Source of the DNA: Druceiella hillmani
Taxonomy: Eukaryota; Arthropoda; Insecta; Lepidoptera; Hepialidae
Assembly (NCBI GenBank): GCA_039881145.1
Contig: JAYKKI010000039.1
Coordinates: 20,454,001 to 20,518,000, forward strand
Direction: 5' to 3'
Length of the DNA stretch: 64,000 bases
The notes under the pieces were generated by a model that ran no database searches, was not told the DNA's origin, and was given only the letters and a program-made list of their open reading frames with translations. A program made the translations under genes and the position numbers. Position 1 is the stretch's first letter. Each line of letters begins with the position of its first letter. This document shows, piece after piece, positions 34,430-48,850 of the stretch.

Positions 34430-36100
34430 ATTACTTAAGTGCGTCCATTGTTCTGAACGGCCATTCTAGTCAACAAAATAAACAAACGATGACCTCATGT
34501 TCGTAACACTTGACATGGGAACTGGCGATCTGTATAAAGGAACACAATAAGATACAATAGCTGGTATGATAGTTCAATCAAATAGATCAATAAAATTCAG
34601 GTTAATGATGTTCCCGCTTCATGTTATTTCAATTAATAACAAATAAAGAGTATGAATAATCTAAAGCATCTCAATTGCTTTTATACATATTTTTATCTTC
34701 ATAAAAATTTGATGTTCAATTGAAACTTGTGGAAAAATTAATACTTAAGCACAATTCCGAATATTGAAAATAATGTTCAACAAACATTTGCTTAAGAAAA
34801 ATGGAGCAATGTGTTGTTTAACTAAATGGACACTTTTAGCAAGCAGAGGCTGGCACAAGAACCGTCATTATTATAGCAATAGGCTGTGACATGTCATTTT
34901 TGAACTGATATTTCCAAAATACTATCTGAAGCAGTCTCCATAATATCCGCAAGTAAAACTATAGTTTTATATTGGTAATTAATAAAATTGATTGTTCATA
35001 CATGCCTTCCTCCTATTAAATTGTAGTAGAGAGTGAGTGAACAATTGAAGTCATCTATTGCCAGCCGACTGACATACTGACATAGTCCTTTTTCTATAAA
35101 GTAAGTTTTATTGACAAATCCAGTAGGTGCTTATTAAAAGTGGGGTTTTGCAAAACCCTGAACTCAAACTTTCAAATGAATCTATACATTTAAATATCCA
35201 TAAATTAGTATTATTGCCATCTATATTTAAGCTCACAGTTTAAATATATATTCCCCAATAGTATGATCGGGATATTTGTGTTCAACTCTCGGATCAAAAT
35301 TTAATATTTTTGGTAATTATTATTAGAAATTACAAAAGTAAAATAGACAGAGATGGGCAGTGAGAGAGACGGACATGACAAAACTGTAAGGCTTCTGCTT
35401 TTGCCATTTGTCTTTGGAAATCTAAAAAGGCTGACGGAATCTGTTGAAATGGGATACAATGTATATCCTCCATCATAATAGAAAGAAAATGTATTCACAA
35501 TCCATTTCGAACAATAACAATGACTGAAACTTTGTTAGAGATAATATGTTACAATGTGTACTGTAGCATATATATAAATATCAGAGGGTCTCTTGATAAC
35601 TGATATTTGTAGATTTTAAATCATTAACTTTATTTGAAGGCATTGTTAGTTATTGAATCTGTATTCTTAATAGATGAAAGCTAGACCAAAAATATATAAG
35701 TCTAGACAGCAATTAATTAATTTATATGAAATGGATGATCATTTACATAATGAATTAAGAAACTAATGTAGCATGCTTGTATTAACAAACGAAGGACAAA
35801 GCCTTCACACAAGTTACAGAACAATTATGAAAATATAACAACTTCGAGTTTTAACACCTATTGTTTTCAAAAGTTTGATAACGTTTCTATAAGATATTTT
35901 TTTCAAATTACCGTGGTCACAATAATTTTGAAACAATTTTTGACTCTACTCTAATGAAATTGACTTCAATTTCTCGTAATTTTTAATATTGATTATCTTG
36001 TATGAGTGAACATACCTTTATCATAGATCATTCACTAAACATGTAATGTTTCTTGTTCTGGACATTTTTATCACATTCTGCGGCTAAATTTTACCTTGGC
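34430..36100. other. 3' flank of GR-C
   Basis: A candidate AATAAA occurs at 34589-34594. Otherwise no gene or element is supported. Confidence 0.5.
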
Positions 36101-37368
36101 TCACATTATTATTGATTTGTTCATTTATGGCTCAAAATTATCAAGATAAACCAAATTAGGAACCAATACATTATTTAAAAGTAGAGTTGGACATGCTATT
36201 TGAATTTAAGACAGATGAAAGTCTCAATGTAAAATCTAAATAATCAAACTCATTAAACATATTTTCTGTAAATGATATAAGTTTTTAATACACATGAAAC
36301 AATAAATAAACCATTAACACCAAACCTTTAGTGGGTTTTGGGTAAAGTTATTACCCATAAACAGGTTAGTATTAGCAAACTACCCTACCATTCAATATGT
36401 ATTAGTATCTGGCAACGAGCAGAAATAAATTGATGATTATTAAAAAATTAATACAGTAAAAACAGCTCTTTCTGTATTTTTTTTCAAGCGCATTTCAATT
36501 TATTTGCCCCTAATGTTGGGGAAATTGATAAATTACCCTTATGATAAATATTGTCTGTACTGTTGTGACAGCTTAATTTGGCTTTATAACATTATGTTGT
36601 TGATTTTTTATTCTAAACATTCGAAAGTAATTATTATATAACAAAATGTTCATATTAAAAGCAAATCTGTAATTTTGAATTTTAACATCTACTATTATAA
36701 CTTGTTCCGTTTGTGTTGAGCATTAAGCTATATAGTTAAAGTAAAATATATTCATTTACAAATTTTGTTATAAACCATTAATCAATAAAATTGTTTTATT
36801 AAATTAGTTATAGTACAAGAACAATATACGATTTTATTTTCTATACTGTTAAGGAGAAAACTCTTCGCCAATAAGGTAGATAAAAATTTTGAATGCTGGT
36901 AACGTTAATAGTAAATATCAATAATACTTGAAGAAACATTATTCCTATTTGGCATTAACAAGACTGGCACCCAAAATTCATATTTAATTAAAACAATGTT
37001 TGTTTTTATTTAATTTCATGGATATTTGCATTTATATAGACTGGTAATTAAAAGGAAAATATTTTGTTGCTCAATCTACTTTATTTGCTAAAAGAAATAC
37101 TGCTGAGGCTTGCTAAACATGAATGACATTTATAATTATTAAGGATGAGGATGAAATATCATATATTATATAGGTGGTATGTGGTATGCAGCTATGCCGT
37201 TTACGGGGCTTGTTGCGTTTTTCTGAGTGAAAATAAGTTCTTGCAAACAAACTCTTTTTCTCTATTACTCAGCTAGTATTAAAGACACATTACTTAAAGG
37301 AAGCTGAGTTTAGTCAAAAGAAGACACCGCACAGAATGCTATGGATCAATTGCATGCCATCTCAAAGG
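36101..37368. other. Left end of the second duplicated segment
   Basis: 36130-36580 resembles 13690-14180. No gene is present in either copy. Confidence 0.6.
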
Positions 37369-37409
37369 AAATATATCAGCACTGCTTTCGATAGTGTGCT
37401 GATATATTT
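37369..37409. repeat. Perfect inverted repeat, 14-base arms
   Basis: Arms 37369-37382 and 37396-37409 are exact reverse complements separated by 13 bases. Confidence 0.8.
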
Positions 37410-37769
37410 TAGGTGTAAAATATCCACTTTTGTATTGATTTTGATAGTCAGATGAAATAAAAGTATGTGAAGATGCGTAAATTGAAAGTTAAAAGTTATT
37501 TTCTTCGAATCTATTGTCCTGTTGCTAAAATATCCACCTGATGTTCTGGAGACTCACCTTCATTAAATAAATTTAGTAAAGGAAAAATACCCTTGAGAAA
37601 TTGTAAATGTGGAGATTCACCTTTAATATTTTCTTTTAATTTGTAATCAAGGAAATTTTGCATTTTTCATCAAGGTGAATCTTTGATTAATTATTAATAG
37701 AAGTTATTGATAGTCTTTAGAAATATGAGTCTCGCAGAAGTAGTGGGTGCGTCATCTCATTCTTGAGTG

Positions 37770-37802
37770 TTAGAAGAACAAGAACATGCATTGTTCTTCT
37801 AA
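37770..37802. repeat. Perfect inverted repeat, 12-base arms
   Basis: Arms 37770-37781 and 37791-37802, spacer 9 bases. It is the shortest of the set and the most likely to be chance. Confidence 0.7.
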
Positions 37803-38635
37803 TTTTGCTAAAAATAGCTCCCAAGCTCACTAAATATTTGCTAAAAACATCAGTTGTCATTTATAAACACAAGGTCTTCTTGTTTTTCTTTCTAATTCAT
37901 TTAAATCTGTAAACCCACATTTGAATAAGCAGCTAATTTCTCACCACATTACTAATTTGTACTTTTATTTTTACAAAGTTCCGATGTATTATTCCAAAGC
38001 AAACTCCTTCCCTCCACAAGCGGAATTAAAACTTCTGGATTTATTTCGTCCTATATAATTCAACATAAATGGGTTCTCCCTGTGTATGTATCTCTGTACT
38101 TCTGACAAGTTGCAGGATATGTGTGGATAGGTGGGGTATATGTCACTCCAACAAGTGTGAAAAACACAATACAAAACTGTGTGCTAGTAATATCTGACTT
38201 GGCAGTTAAATCATGGCAGAATGTTCAGTAAATGTGTCATGGCTGGTATTTTTATCAGATCGCACTTATGTGAGTGGTCTTATCAAAATTCATATGTCAG
38301 TATATATCTTTGGGACGAAACATGTGTTGGTTAGATCTAACGTGAACTAAGCCTTACTTAAGATGTGATCAGATTTTTTAAAGGTAAATTTTACAGTCTC
38401 TTCAAGCCCTCTAAGACCCACACACTAATTAGTAAATTAACGCAGGAGGCCCGGAACATATGAAAATCACGACAGATCACCGCCAGAATTTAATTATCAA
38501 CTAATTAACTTGAAAGTTGCCTCATTTAAAACTATCTACAACCCTACATTTTTGAAAAGGTTATGAAATTTCCTAAAAGTTGAAGCTTGAAAAAAAGTCA
38601 TAAACTTACTGATAAAAATAATATCAATTTAATAC
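37803..38635. other. Non-genic sequence
   Basis: A minus-strand frame (37989-38174) has no recognised motif. Nothing else seen. Confidence 0.45.
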
Positions 38636-38705
38636 AATTACTTTTACTCTTGTGATCTTTTTCCTTGGCCGAACAAGGAAAAAAAACGCAAGAGTGAAAG
38701 TAATT
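38636..38705. repeat. Imperfect inverted repeat, bipartite stem
   Basis: Outer arms of 17 bases (38636-38652 and 38689-38705, one mismatch) enclose an inner stem of tttttccttg and caaggaaaaa around a short loop. Confidence 0.85.
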
Positions 38706-38899
38706 ATCTTTTTATTTTACAATTTTCTTGATGAATTTGGTATAAAATACTGAAAAAAGTTGAGTTACCTTCGTGAAAATAAAATAAAGATATATTCAAG
38801 AAAAAACAAGATATATTCAAGAAAAGATTTCATTAACAATTTACGACATTGAAAAGGTTTATTAAAAGTTTTTTTCAATTATTTAATGAATATGAATTC

Positions 38900-41280
38900 A
38901 ATATTCTGTTATATCGTCATATATTGATGACATTTCATCTTATACAGTTCAGTACTATAAATCGTCTATCTAAGTATTGCTAATGTTAGGGCGTCACCTG
39001 GCACTTTTTTCACATGAGCACTATATAAAATTCTGACCACTTTTCTCGTATGGGTGTGTATGGAATATATTCAATCTATTCTGTTCTTTATCTCTGCCAT
39101 TTTTGGGGAAAACAGGCTACCTGTATTAACAGTTGATTGATTGACAGTTGATATATCAGAGTGTACAAATTTATACACTATTGCACAAAATATGTTAGGT
39201 ATACTTAATATTACAGACATTCAATCAAATATAATTTTCACAGACTATAGTAAAATGTGTGGAGAACATATTATATACCTTGTCAGAGATTACTTTTTAT
39301 AAGATAAACATGATGGAGCTGTAAGCTATGACTCAGGTCTGGCTGAATGGTTAACTTTTTTAAGCAACTGTTTACAAAATATAAGTTAAACAAAGAGTAA
39401 TAATCAATGGATTTAATACGGTATATTATTTCCATGTTAGTGTTTATACTGATGTTTGTATTACGATACAAATAGTTTTTAGACTTTATTAATAGTTTTT
39501 AGACATTCATTATAATTTAATTTTTTTACTTATGTATGTGATAAAAAATTTCTATCACTGTAATGTCAAAGTGGGTTTGAAGTACCGTCCCTAGCCATAT
39601 TATCAGACACATTGTAGTTTATATGCAAAATGTTTTCGTTGCTGAAGCAAGTTTTTTAAAGAAACTAAATGAGTGCGTAAATTGTAAGAATAAAAAAATA
39701 GTGACAAAATGTTAATTATAAACGAAACATTAATATACCGATTCCCAAAACTCCACATCTTTATTACATGTTACCCACCTCAGATGTTTTGCTTTCATCC
39801 CAGCAGTCAAGTAAGGCTTCCTGGCAGTTCGATGAACCTTGTAAAGATTTATCCTTTTATTTTCTACGAATTGTCCACTCTCTTTGCGCTATATGTTTGC
39901 TTCAGATCCATTCAATCTTTGTAAAATTTTACAGGTCGAATACATTTTAGTATTAAGAAAGGCTTTAAATTTATCTTTTTTACCCAGCAAGATGTCTCTT
40001 TTTATTTGGAAAATTAAAAAACGTTTTTTCAGTCATACATATAATTAGATAATCCAAAAATAATCATACATATAATTAGATAATCCAAACAATCGTAAAA
40101 CAACCACCACTAGATCAAAAAACATGTCCGCACACGTGGCATGAAGGAATGGGACTGAAGCTTATCTGTACTTGTTTGTGGTGCTAAACCAAAACATGGA
40201 TATGACAATAGAATGAAACAAAAATATGTTTAAGTTGAGTACAAAACGTATAATTATGTAAAAATTCTGAAAAAAATTGTATGCATCTAATAATTTGACC
40301 AGGGACTGTACAGTCTAATATTTCTAGAGATCATCATCAATCAAAAAGTCCAAATCTTGATTTAGTCTAAAAATTAATGCAAAAATGATTCCTAATACAA
40401 TTTTTCCATTATTCCAATATATATTTTTATTTAATAAAATGTCCTTTACATTTTATAATGTAATTTAATGTAAATTTTAAACAAATTTTCTTTCTAATTT
40501 TCATTAATACTGTAACCATCTTTAGAAATGCTAGACTGTACCAACTGTGAACTCTTTATAAACATTAGACTGCACCCTTTGGACTGTAACCATCTACGGA
40601 AATATAAAATTACCGAAGGAATCTAAAATCTAGAGATGGTTAGAGTCCACATAACTAGATACTGTCATGAACAGGAGTTTAAATGCTTACACAAAAGTAT
40701 TGTACAAATTAATTTTTCTGCAAAAAAATTTAGAACCAGCGTGACATTGAAATAAAATGACAATAAAAATAAAACCAAAGAAAAATTGGAAATGATAAAA
40801 ATATATACAAAATTGGATACCATGATGATAAGTCCAAAAATGCAAGGAAAGTATATAAATATTATGGGCCATTCTCCTAGACCAATACAAATAATAATTC
40901 TATTATATGTAATAAAATGTAAACAAATCTCATTTCCTCCTAAACCTATTTACTTATTACTAGATGGAGATCTTTTTACTGATAATGTCTGACAAGCACT
41001 GACAACTGACAAGCAGTTCAAGGTTTCCTTCATCCATATAACATGTTGAAATTTTTTTAAATTAATATATCATAAGTGAAGAAACCTACAAATAATTTTT
41101 AAATGCTACACTGTCCTTAAGTTCCTTTCATGAACACATCGCTTTTATCCGGAAGATCTGTGAACTTAGATAATAAATTATTTAACCTTAATCCTGTACT
41201 CTTGTGTTAACGTTTTATCTTATGGATTTGTAGTTACAAAACTTCTTTTGCTTATAATTATAAGTTAAGTGAGTTAAAAT
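38900..41280. other. Duplicated flank plus sequence absent from the first copy
   Basis: 38900-39400 corresponds to 19400-19960. From about 39450 the sequence has no counterpart in the first copy, where the flanking blocks are joined at about 19970. From about 41050 it resembles intron 2 of GR-A. Confidence 0.6.
40033..40089. repeat. 26-base direct repeat
   Basis: Two identical 26-base copies at 40033-40058 and 40064-40089, separated by 5 bases. Confidence 0.9.
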
Positions 41281-41289
41281 ATATTACTG

Positions 41290-41935
41290 GTACTTAAATT
41301 ATATTTTAAATCGTCAAGAAAATCATATTGGATTGAGTGAAGAGTGGCTGAAAAATGAAATTAAAATTTAATTCTAATAACAATTTTATTAATATTTTTG
41401 AAAGAGCTGTCCAAAATAAAATATTATTTTATACTTTTGTTTAAATGTTTAATACAAATATGAAACTGAAACAACTCTTTAAATGGTGGCAGAGGTCTAA
41501 CAAATGATTTTATGGTGGAGAAAGATAATGAATTGAATTTTTGTTTAAACAGAAAAAATGCAAAATGATTGTTGAAATTGGGGTTTTGTTGAGGCATCAA
41601 CAGGTGTGACCATGCTTGGTTCATTATTAAATTGTAGGAAAACATTCAAAACTTCTACACTATTTGTTTTAATAAATAATATCAAACAAAATAATCATTT
41701 GTGAATAAAAAATAATGGAAAAAATAATACAAATAGCATAAATGAAGTGTTCAGTCCTTCTTTTATTCCTCCGACCACAAAATCAAAGACGGCGTAAAGA
41801 ATATGTCAGGTTACAAGACGGCCAATAATTAAGAGATTTCAGTATTTATCATTTCTCAAAAAATTTTTATTAAATAATTTACCAAAAATTGTTAATAGAC
41901 ATGTGTTACCCATATTGATTCTTGAGAAATACTAA
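41290..41935 (-). pseudogene. GR-A-type gustatory receptor relic 1
   Basis: Minus-strand remnant of a gene like GR-A. The ATG at 41913 sits in the same context as that of GR-A (caatatgggtaac versus caatatgagcaac). After about five codons the sequence jumps to the counterpart of GR-A residues near 112 (NKNFLRNDKY versus RRNILRHDKY), so about 100 codons of exon 1 are deleted. A TGA at 41839-41841 follows. Further on NPNFNNHFAFFLF matches NPNSNNHFTFVLP of GR-A and ends at ELFQFH, where exon 1 ends. A shortened exon 2 remains near 41300-41355, with the donor changed from GTAAGT to TTAAGT. Exons 3 and 4 were not found. Confidence 0.85.
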
Positions 41936-44640
41936 TGTTCCAATTGAAAATAAGCATAAGTGTTTTACTAGGTATTTAAAAAAGAAAGGTGAAATATACT
42001 TTACTTATTAATTGTCTTTTGGGTAAACTTTCTATAGTTTATCACCTTAAGGAAGCTCTCGTGTGTCTAACATGAACAACAAACCATGATATTGGATATT
42101 TTTTTTCTGTAGTAGGTCCATTAACTTATGTTTATATCCATCTCTTTAATTATTGTTTCTTAGGTAAGGTATATACTACATTACTAACAACAAACAGCAC
42201 TTATTAAAACTTCACATTCACTAGTTCTACATATGGTGCATTATTAACGATAATTACCTTCTTTTTGTTTGGATAGTAATAAACCAAACAATCTTAACCT
42301 TATAAACAAATTCAGAACTAATTTTTTTAAGGTTTTGTTTCAATGAATATCTCCAGCTTGTTAGCTTTTATAGTGCCGACAATAAGTAGGTTAGGTACTG
42401 CAAGAAGTTCTTCGACCAATGAGACCCTGGCAAACTAGTTGTCCATATCTATATATCATACACTAGCTATTATCCATTACCTAGTCTGCATAAACATTAA
42501 ATTATGTCTATATCCTATTTCAATTGTACCTAGATCCTAATTAATATGCTTTTCATCTTGATACATCATTAACGCAATTTGAAATACACCCAAGACTATC
42601 TATTTGTTGTTTCAAGGAAGGTAATGAATAGTTTAATATTATTATCAGATCATGTTTCATTTCTTTTGAATGATTTTTTTATACTTTTTCATTTTAAAAA
42701 TTGTTTTCCAACCGAAGCACCATTATAATATTCGTGGAAATAATCCTTATTAATTTTTTAGTTGCAAAACAAAAAAGGGTGACTTGAGCAAAATAATTGT
42801 CATCGAAATTGTGTAATGAAATATTTTATAATTAGGAATGTATTAAAAATATGAAGGTTACTAGTAACTTAGTATTTAATGAAAAAAGAAACAACAGAAC
42901 CAATTAACAGAACTTGATAATATTTTCTTGTTATTTTCTAAGAAACTATGCACATAATTAATTGTTCTTTTAAACCAACATTTCTACAATCCTTTATATA
43001 ATTTTTTATGTGTTGTATCAACCATGTCATTTAGAAGAATAAAAAAAATTCAATTACACAATTGATGAGTATTATTACTTTTTACTATTTTATTAGACCT
43101 GAATCTTATTTTCCCTTTATTTCAATATTTTAAAAATAAACTACTTTAAGCTCATTTTTCTATTTTCTTTTTGAAGATTGTCTCGAATCAACAATTAATA
43201 CTAAACAAAGTAAAAAAGAAATCAAGTGTATTTTAAAAGGTATCGTATATTTAAGTGAAACCAATTAAATTTCTATTAGAAATCAACTAGCTTTATATTA
43301 CTTTATGAAATTATTTTAATGAAATTTTTTTGTGCCAATTCCAAATTAATTTTCAGATAATTCAAATGCAATTAATTGTATTTGTCCCTCGTATATTGTT
43401 TCTCATTTTCATTAAAAATACAGACAATATAGATAATATAAAACTCTATGAAATTTATCTTATTGATTGGCGCCTGCCATCACCATTATTTTATCCATTT
43501 ATCAACTATATGGCGACTCTTGTCAAATCATTTGATCTATTCATACCAGTAGATTAAGCAACAGAATTTTGGTTAATTTTTTGTTTCTGTGTTGTACATA
43601 ACTGATACACCCCAGCTAGTGGATACTGGTGATATATACTGGTGATATATAGGTGATTCTGTTTTCATCTACAGTAAAATATTGATATTTTCATTGATCA
43701 ATATCTCACTGGAAATAAATTGCAAAAATTGCACCCTCAGTAGAGTCACACAATGTATAATACGAATAACGCCCTCCAGGTGTGTAAATATACAAAAACT
43801 CACATTCACCCAATTTAAACCAAAACTCGTATTCGCCAAACTCTGCTTCAACTTACTCTTTATAGCGGAAATGCTTCTCAACATATAAGAATGACTCATA
43901 AAGAACATGTAACATGATGGTTATCAGGAAATATATTTCTCCCAACATATGGCTGGCTCACTGCTACTTCTCCTGCATTGTTATTTCACCATATAATTAT
44001 ATCATGCTCTTAATTATCCTCTCATTCGTTCAAAGGTTCGATACCAGTTTAAACATTTATCAGCATGTAACTTTGAATTGTCTTTACAAATACCAAAATA
44101 TCCTACCAATGTCTCAACGTAGAACATAATTCTGTTCTGAATATTTGAATGTGCATACCGTTAGATGTGGAATCAAGTTGATTCATCTATGTGTACTGCA
44201 CCCTACAATTAGTGTAATTACTTGTATTGTATTATTGGTATAATTACGTCAACATTATTTTGCATAATATTGAAATAAATATACTAAGAGATTTATTAAA
44301 TAAATAAATAGGTTTACAGATTTTTACCTACAATTGATTGCTATTTATAGAAATCAAATATACTAACTTAACTTTAAGCTGTAATATCTAAATATAATCA
44401 CAATAAAAGCAAAAAGGAAACTTAGAGCTTCACAATACTCACAAATTACAAGGTCATAGCTTATACATATGGCCTAACCTAATAATAAAAATACTTTCAG
44501 AAGAGACGGAAAAAATTGATAATCGACAATTACTTTAATATAGGAAGGCAAATTGTCTTGTTAACCTTGCTAAAGTAGACCAAGCCATTTATAGGTAACA
44601 TAACCAATGATGGTTGTCATTTTCTATTGGAATTCTGTAG
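41936..44640. other. Head-to-head intergenic region between GR-A relic 1 and GR-B2
   Basis: No gene supported. 42360-42490 resembles 61660-61790, and 42740-44640 resembles 19990-21560. The frames at 43330, 43682 and 43914 are not kept in the paralogous copy. Confidence 0.6.
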
Positions 44641-45836
44641 AAGAAACAGTCAATTCAGTGAAAAATGTCGAGTTATTGTTTAGAGGAATCAATTCATTTC
44701 CTAGTTGCATTCCAATCAATTCTAGGTGTCAACCGATTTTCATCTAAGTTAGAAAAACAAGAAACAATATTAATAAAAATAATTTTCAAGAAAATTTACA
44801 GTTTGATAGTAATTTTTCTCCTTGTCTTGGGTACCGGTACTGGCATATGGTCTCACTGTATTTCATTATATGCTGAAAACAGTATAGTGGAGTGGCTTTT
44901 CCAAATATGTAACGTCGTCACTTTAATATTTGTTTTATCAATTGATATATTTTGGCATAAAAATCTATTTGCTGATTGCTTACGACAATTTGATGACATT
45001 TCTGTTTATTATAGTAATTTGTTTAAAACAAAATACTTTAAGAAATTAAAAATCATGACGGTATTGGGCATACTTGTTATACTTGCAAGTCACTTACCAT
45101 CTTTTATCATTAACAGCGTTGAAAATCAGAACATTTTCTTCCTAATTACATATTTCAGTATATTTACTAACAGAATGGAACTGTTTCTAATGTGTCTATT
45201 TACATTCACTGTTAAAAAAATGTTAAAAGTGGTAAATGATTACCTAGGACGCATGAATCAAGAAATATTTTGTAATAATGCAAATCATTTAGTATTACCC
45301 AGAGTGACAGACTGGGATGAATTATATGGGACCAGCCATTTTGATATTTCAGAAAATCCTATGTGCATATCAATTTTACCAAACATGTTAATTATAGTAA
45401 ATGAAATATGCAGTACACTCAACAAAATGTTTAAATTGCAGGTACACTGGAACAAGATGAAATAAATGCAATATTTAGGGATGTTTTTTGTGTTCATTTA
45501 ATCACTTAATTTTTACTTCAGGTACTTCAGCTTGTAGTGTCGACTTTTCTTTCATCCTTGTATATGCATGATGTAAGTATGAATGATATTATAGAAGTTG
45601 TTGAAATAACAAATTTGTCTATAATATAATTATTATTTTGTGTTTCTTTGAGTGACTTTCTATTATCTTTTCAACATTTTAGCAACTATGGTCATCAGGA
45701 ATGATTACCCTTATTCTATGGCTGATAATTTGTGGTGTTGTCCTAACGGTTGTCTGTACCTTCAGTGAGATGTTGGTTCTGGAATTTCGCAAACTGAAAA
45801 TAATTATTACAAAACTGAGACTATCGCCTCAAATGT

Positions 45837-47355
45837 GTAAGTATTTATTTAATTACCTTCAAAACATTAATTTTAAATTGTATTATTAGCATTCATCACC
45901 TCATACTATTTGAAGCAAATGGTGTTATATAAATTCAAATTTGGTATTGATCCATACTGAATTTAATTTTTTTACAAATTTAGCAATTCTATCTAACATG
46001 GGAATGTGAAATTGTGTGTGTTACATGTGAATGTGAAATGTTTTTATGGAATTTATCCGCATTAAAAACAATTGAACTATTTGAGTTTAGATATTGTACA
46101 GAAGTTGTCTTTGACTTGTCAATACTGGTCAGTCTTGTAAAGCTTGGGACTTGCTACTATGATTCTCCACAAAACATATATTTTTTATTTAATCTCTTTT
46201 CACTTAATGATAAGATCTACAAAAAACATTGTTTAAGTGATAAGCGCCTAAGTGACATGATTTGATGTCATTTTGAATAGGTAGGCTACCATACAGTCTA
46301 CCATTAGATATATAGACAATCTATCTGCATAAATCTATTTATAATCAAGCAGGTATAGACCCAGTGGCAGATAAACTTATTCTGACCAGTAATAAAATAA
46401 TATTTATTTTTCAATTACTTAATCTCATATATCAATCAAACAATTGTCTACATAAAGAGAATAGCAATTAAAAAAATCACATTGGAAACTTAAATGATGC
46501 TCATTATGAACAAATCACCCTGTTCAGGTGAAATTATTAAATGTTACATCCGTGGCTGTCTCGCTTATGGAGCATTGTTCCTATTTATTATCGTATACTC
46601 ATTAAATGGATAGACCCTTGTGATCCTATTGTCCATTTAAAAATAAATGAAAAACTAAATATTTAATTTGAGTTCAACTAAAATCAAATCAAAAGCAGAG
46701 TAAAGCAGACTAAATGGCAGACACTCTCTGCTACACATGACACTATCAAAAATCAAAGCAAGTACAAGTCACTTATATTTAACATATACAGAATTTTAGT
46801 AAACTAACCCCGAGTTATTTTAAATACATATGTCCACTGGTGAAATTATACAACTCAATCTGTTTTGATAAATGAACAGAAAAACTTATCTCGATGGCTG
46901 AAAGGAATTTCGTGTATCAGAAATAACCTTAAACTTGTTAAAATCTGATAAACAAAACTATTTCAAGTCACATCGATTGTGGCATCAAAATAAAAAGAAT
47001 AAAACGTGCTTTTGAATAATGCGTAGCACAGTGCAGACAAAATAAAGCTGCAGTGTAATAAAGCAGCGAGAGGAACTGACTGTGACACTCTCCTAACTGC
47101 TATTATTTATTTTTGAACCTTTCTTATTCCTACTAACGTAGTGTAGATCATTCCATACTAGGGCTTATATTGACTTACTGAGAAAAATCGTAGTAATTCT
47201 CTTTGCTTATAAATAATATCAACTTTCTTGTATTCTATACATAAATATTTCGTATTATACTTAATTTCGACCAGCAAAGAAATCAACTTGATACTTTCCA
47301 ATTTCAAGAAATTTCTATATATTTGCCTTTTGCCTCTATGTACACACACACACAC

Positions 47356-47392
<37 letters not shown>

Positions 47393-48850
47393 GATATATT
47401 TATGTATATATATATATATATATACATATCTAAGCATTAATATCTACATAATCGACACAAGAGTCTCAAATCGAAATCAACATGAAATTGGGTCATCTTG
47501 TTTCTCTTCTAAATTGATAATATCAAATGAATGAATGAAATAAAGTTTTATGTATTTAAAAAAAAATAATGTTTTCTCACGATTCAGTGACAAATTAATC
47601 TAAATGACATTCTTATTTAAGTCCGAATTAGTAAATTGCTTTTGTCACTGTGTCTGGATGGACGCTGATTATTTCTATTGTAATCACTTCATCTGATTAT
47701 ATTGAACATTAAAGGTAATTAGTGAAAATCACATCATGGGAACATTTCATATATTTTCAAAAATTAATCAATAATTGCATCTTTAATTTAATTTTTCGAA
47801 TGTCTTCAATTCTGTCAATTTCTAAAATGTTGAGTCTATGTGAATTAAATTTGTGAATATATATTTCAAATGAATATCTCAATTAACATACAGCAAAAAA
47901 TTAAGAGTTCCGAGCAAATTATCCTTATTTTAATGTAAATAATTTAATAATGTGCTACAATAATTTTCCTAAAAAATAAGACATTTGTGATTAATACACC
48001 AAGGTGAAAACCCAGAAAATATTTTATAAGAATATATTGTATTTAAGCAACGATATTTCTTCATATCTGGTAAGTTTTTATAGTAGTGGTTATTAAATTT
48101 GTGAACAATATAAATTAAAGCCGATGAAAGTATCAGTCGGATATATCAATTTCATGGTATATTCAATTATAATTTTTTTACAAAATATACTCTTTAAAAC
48201 AAAATTTAAATTTTAAATACATTATAATATGAGGCTTAGTAAGCTTTTGATATTACTAGATAGTTATTACCTATAACCATTAAGCCGCAACATACAAATA
48301 ATCAAGCATCATAATAATGAGCTAACCCCAACTATCGAATTGAGTTTTCGATTTCAAGTAATTTTCTGAAAAATTTTTCTGAAAAATGTCTGCTTTTGAA
48401 ACATTGAAACTATTGCACAGACAAAATATTGACTTTAGATAATCTAAATTATAATTTTTGGAAAGTGACCTATTGACTCTACATGTCATTTGAATATTTA
48501 TCTACTTTAATTTAGTCAGCTTTGTACAGTAAACAGCAAAATTTGAGGAAAATAATCTGACTTTAATGCAGACAGACTATTTTTTTTGCAGTCTTATATT
48601 TTTTTGCAGTCGTATATTGCTCTTCTATTCAAATTGAAATAGTACGCTGTGTGGCAATAAATGTTTCATTGAAATTGTTCAAATTTATAATGCTTACTAA
48701 TTTGTACATTTACATATACACATGGCTTATAGATTTATAGATTTTTATGGATAATTTTATTTATAGATTTATGTGCATAACTTTTGAGTACATATAAACA
48801 AATATTCTACTTTAATTTTTTTGATGTTTAAGATATTCCTATTATTTAAG
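45837..48850 (+). other. Intron 3 of GR-B2
   Basis: Intronic, aligning with intron 3 of GR-B1 but about 0.7 kb longer, mainly in 47650-48650. No gene recognised; the frame 46014-46265 lacks a counterpart in GR-B1. Confidence 0.7.
47341..47428. repeat. (CA)n/(TA)n microsatellite in GR-B2 intron 3
   Basis: A short CA tract followed by two TA tracts, at the position equivalent to the much longer tract in GR-B1 intron 3. Confidence 0.95.
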
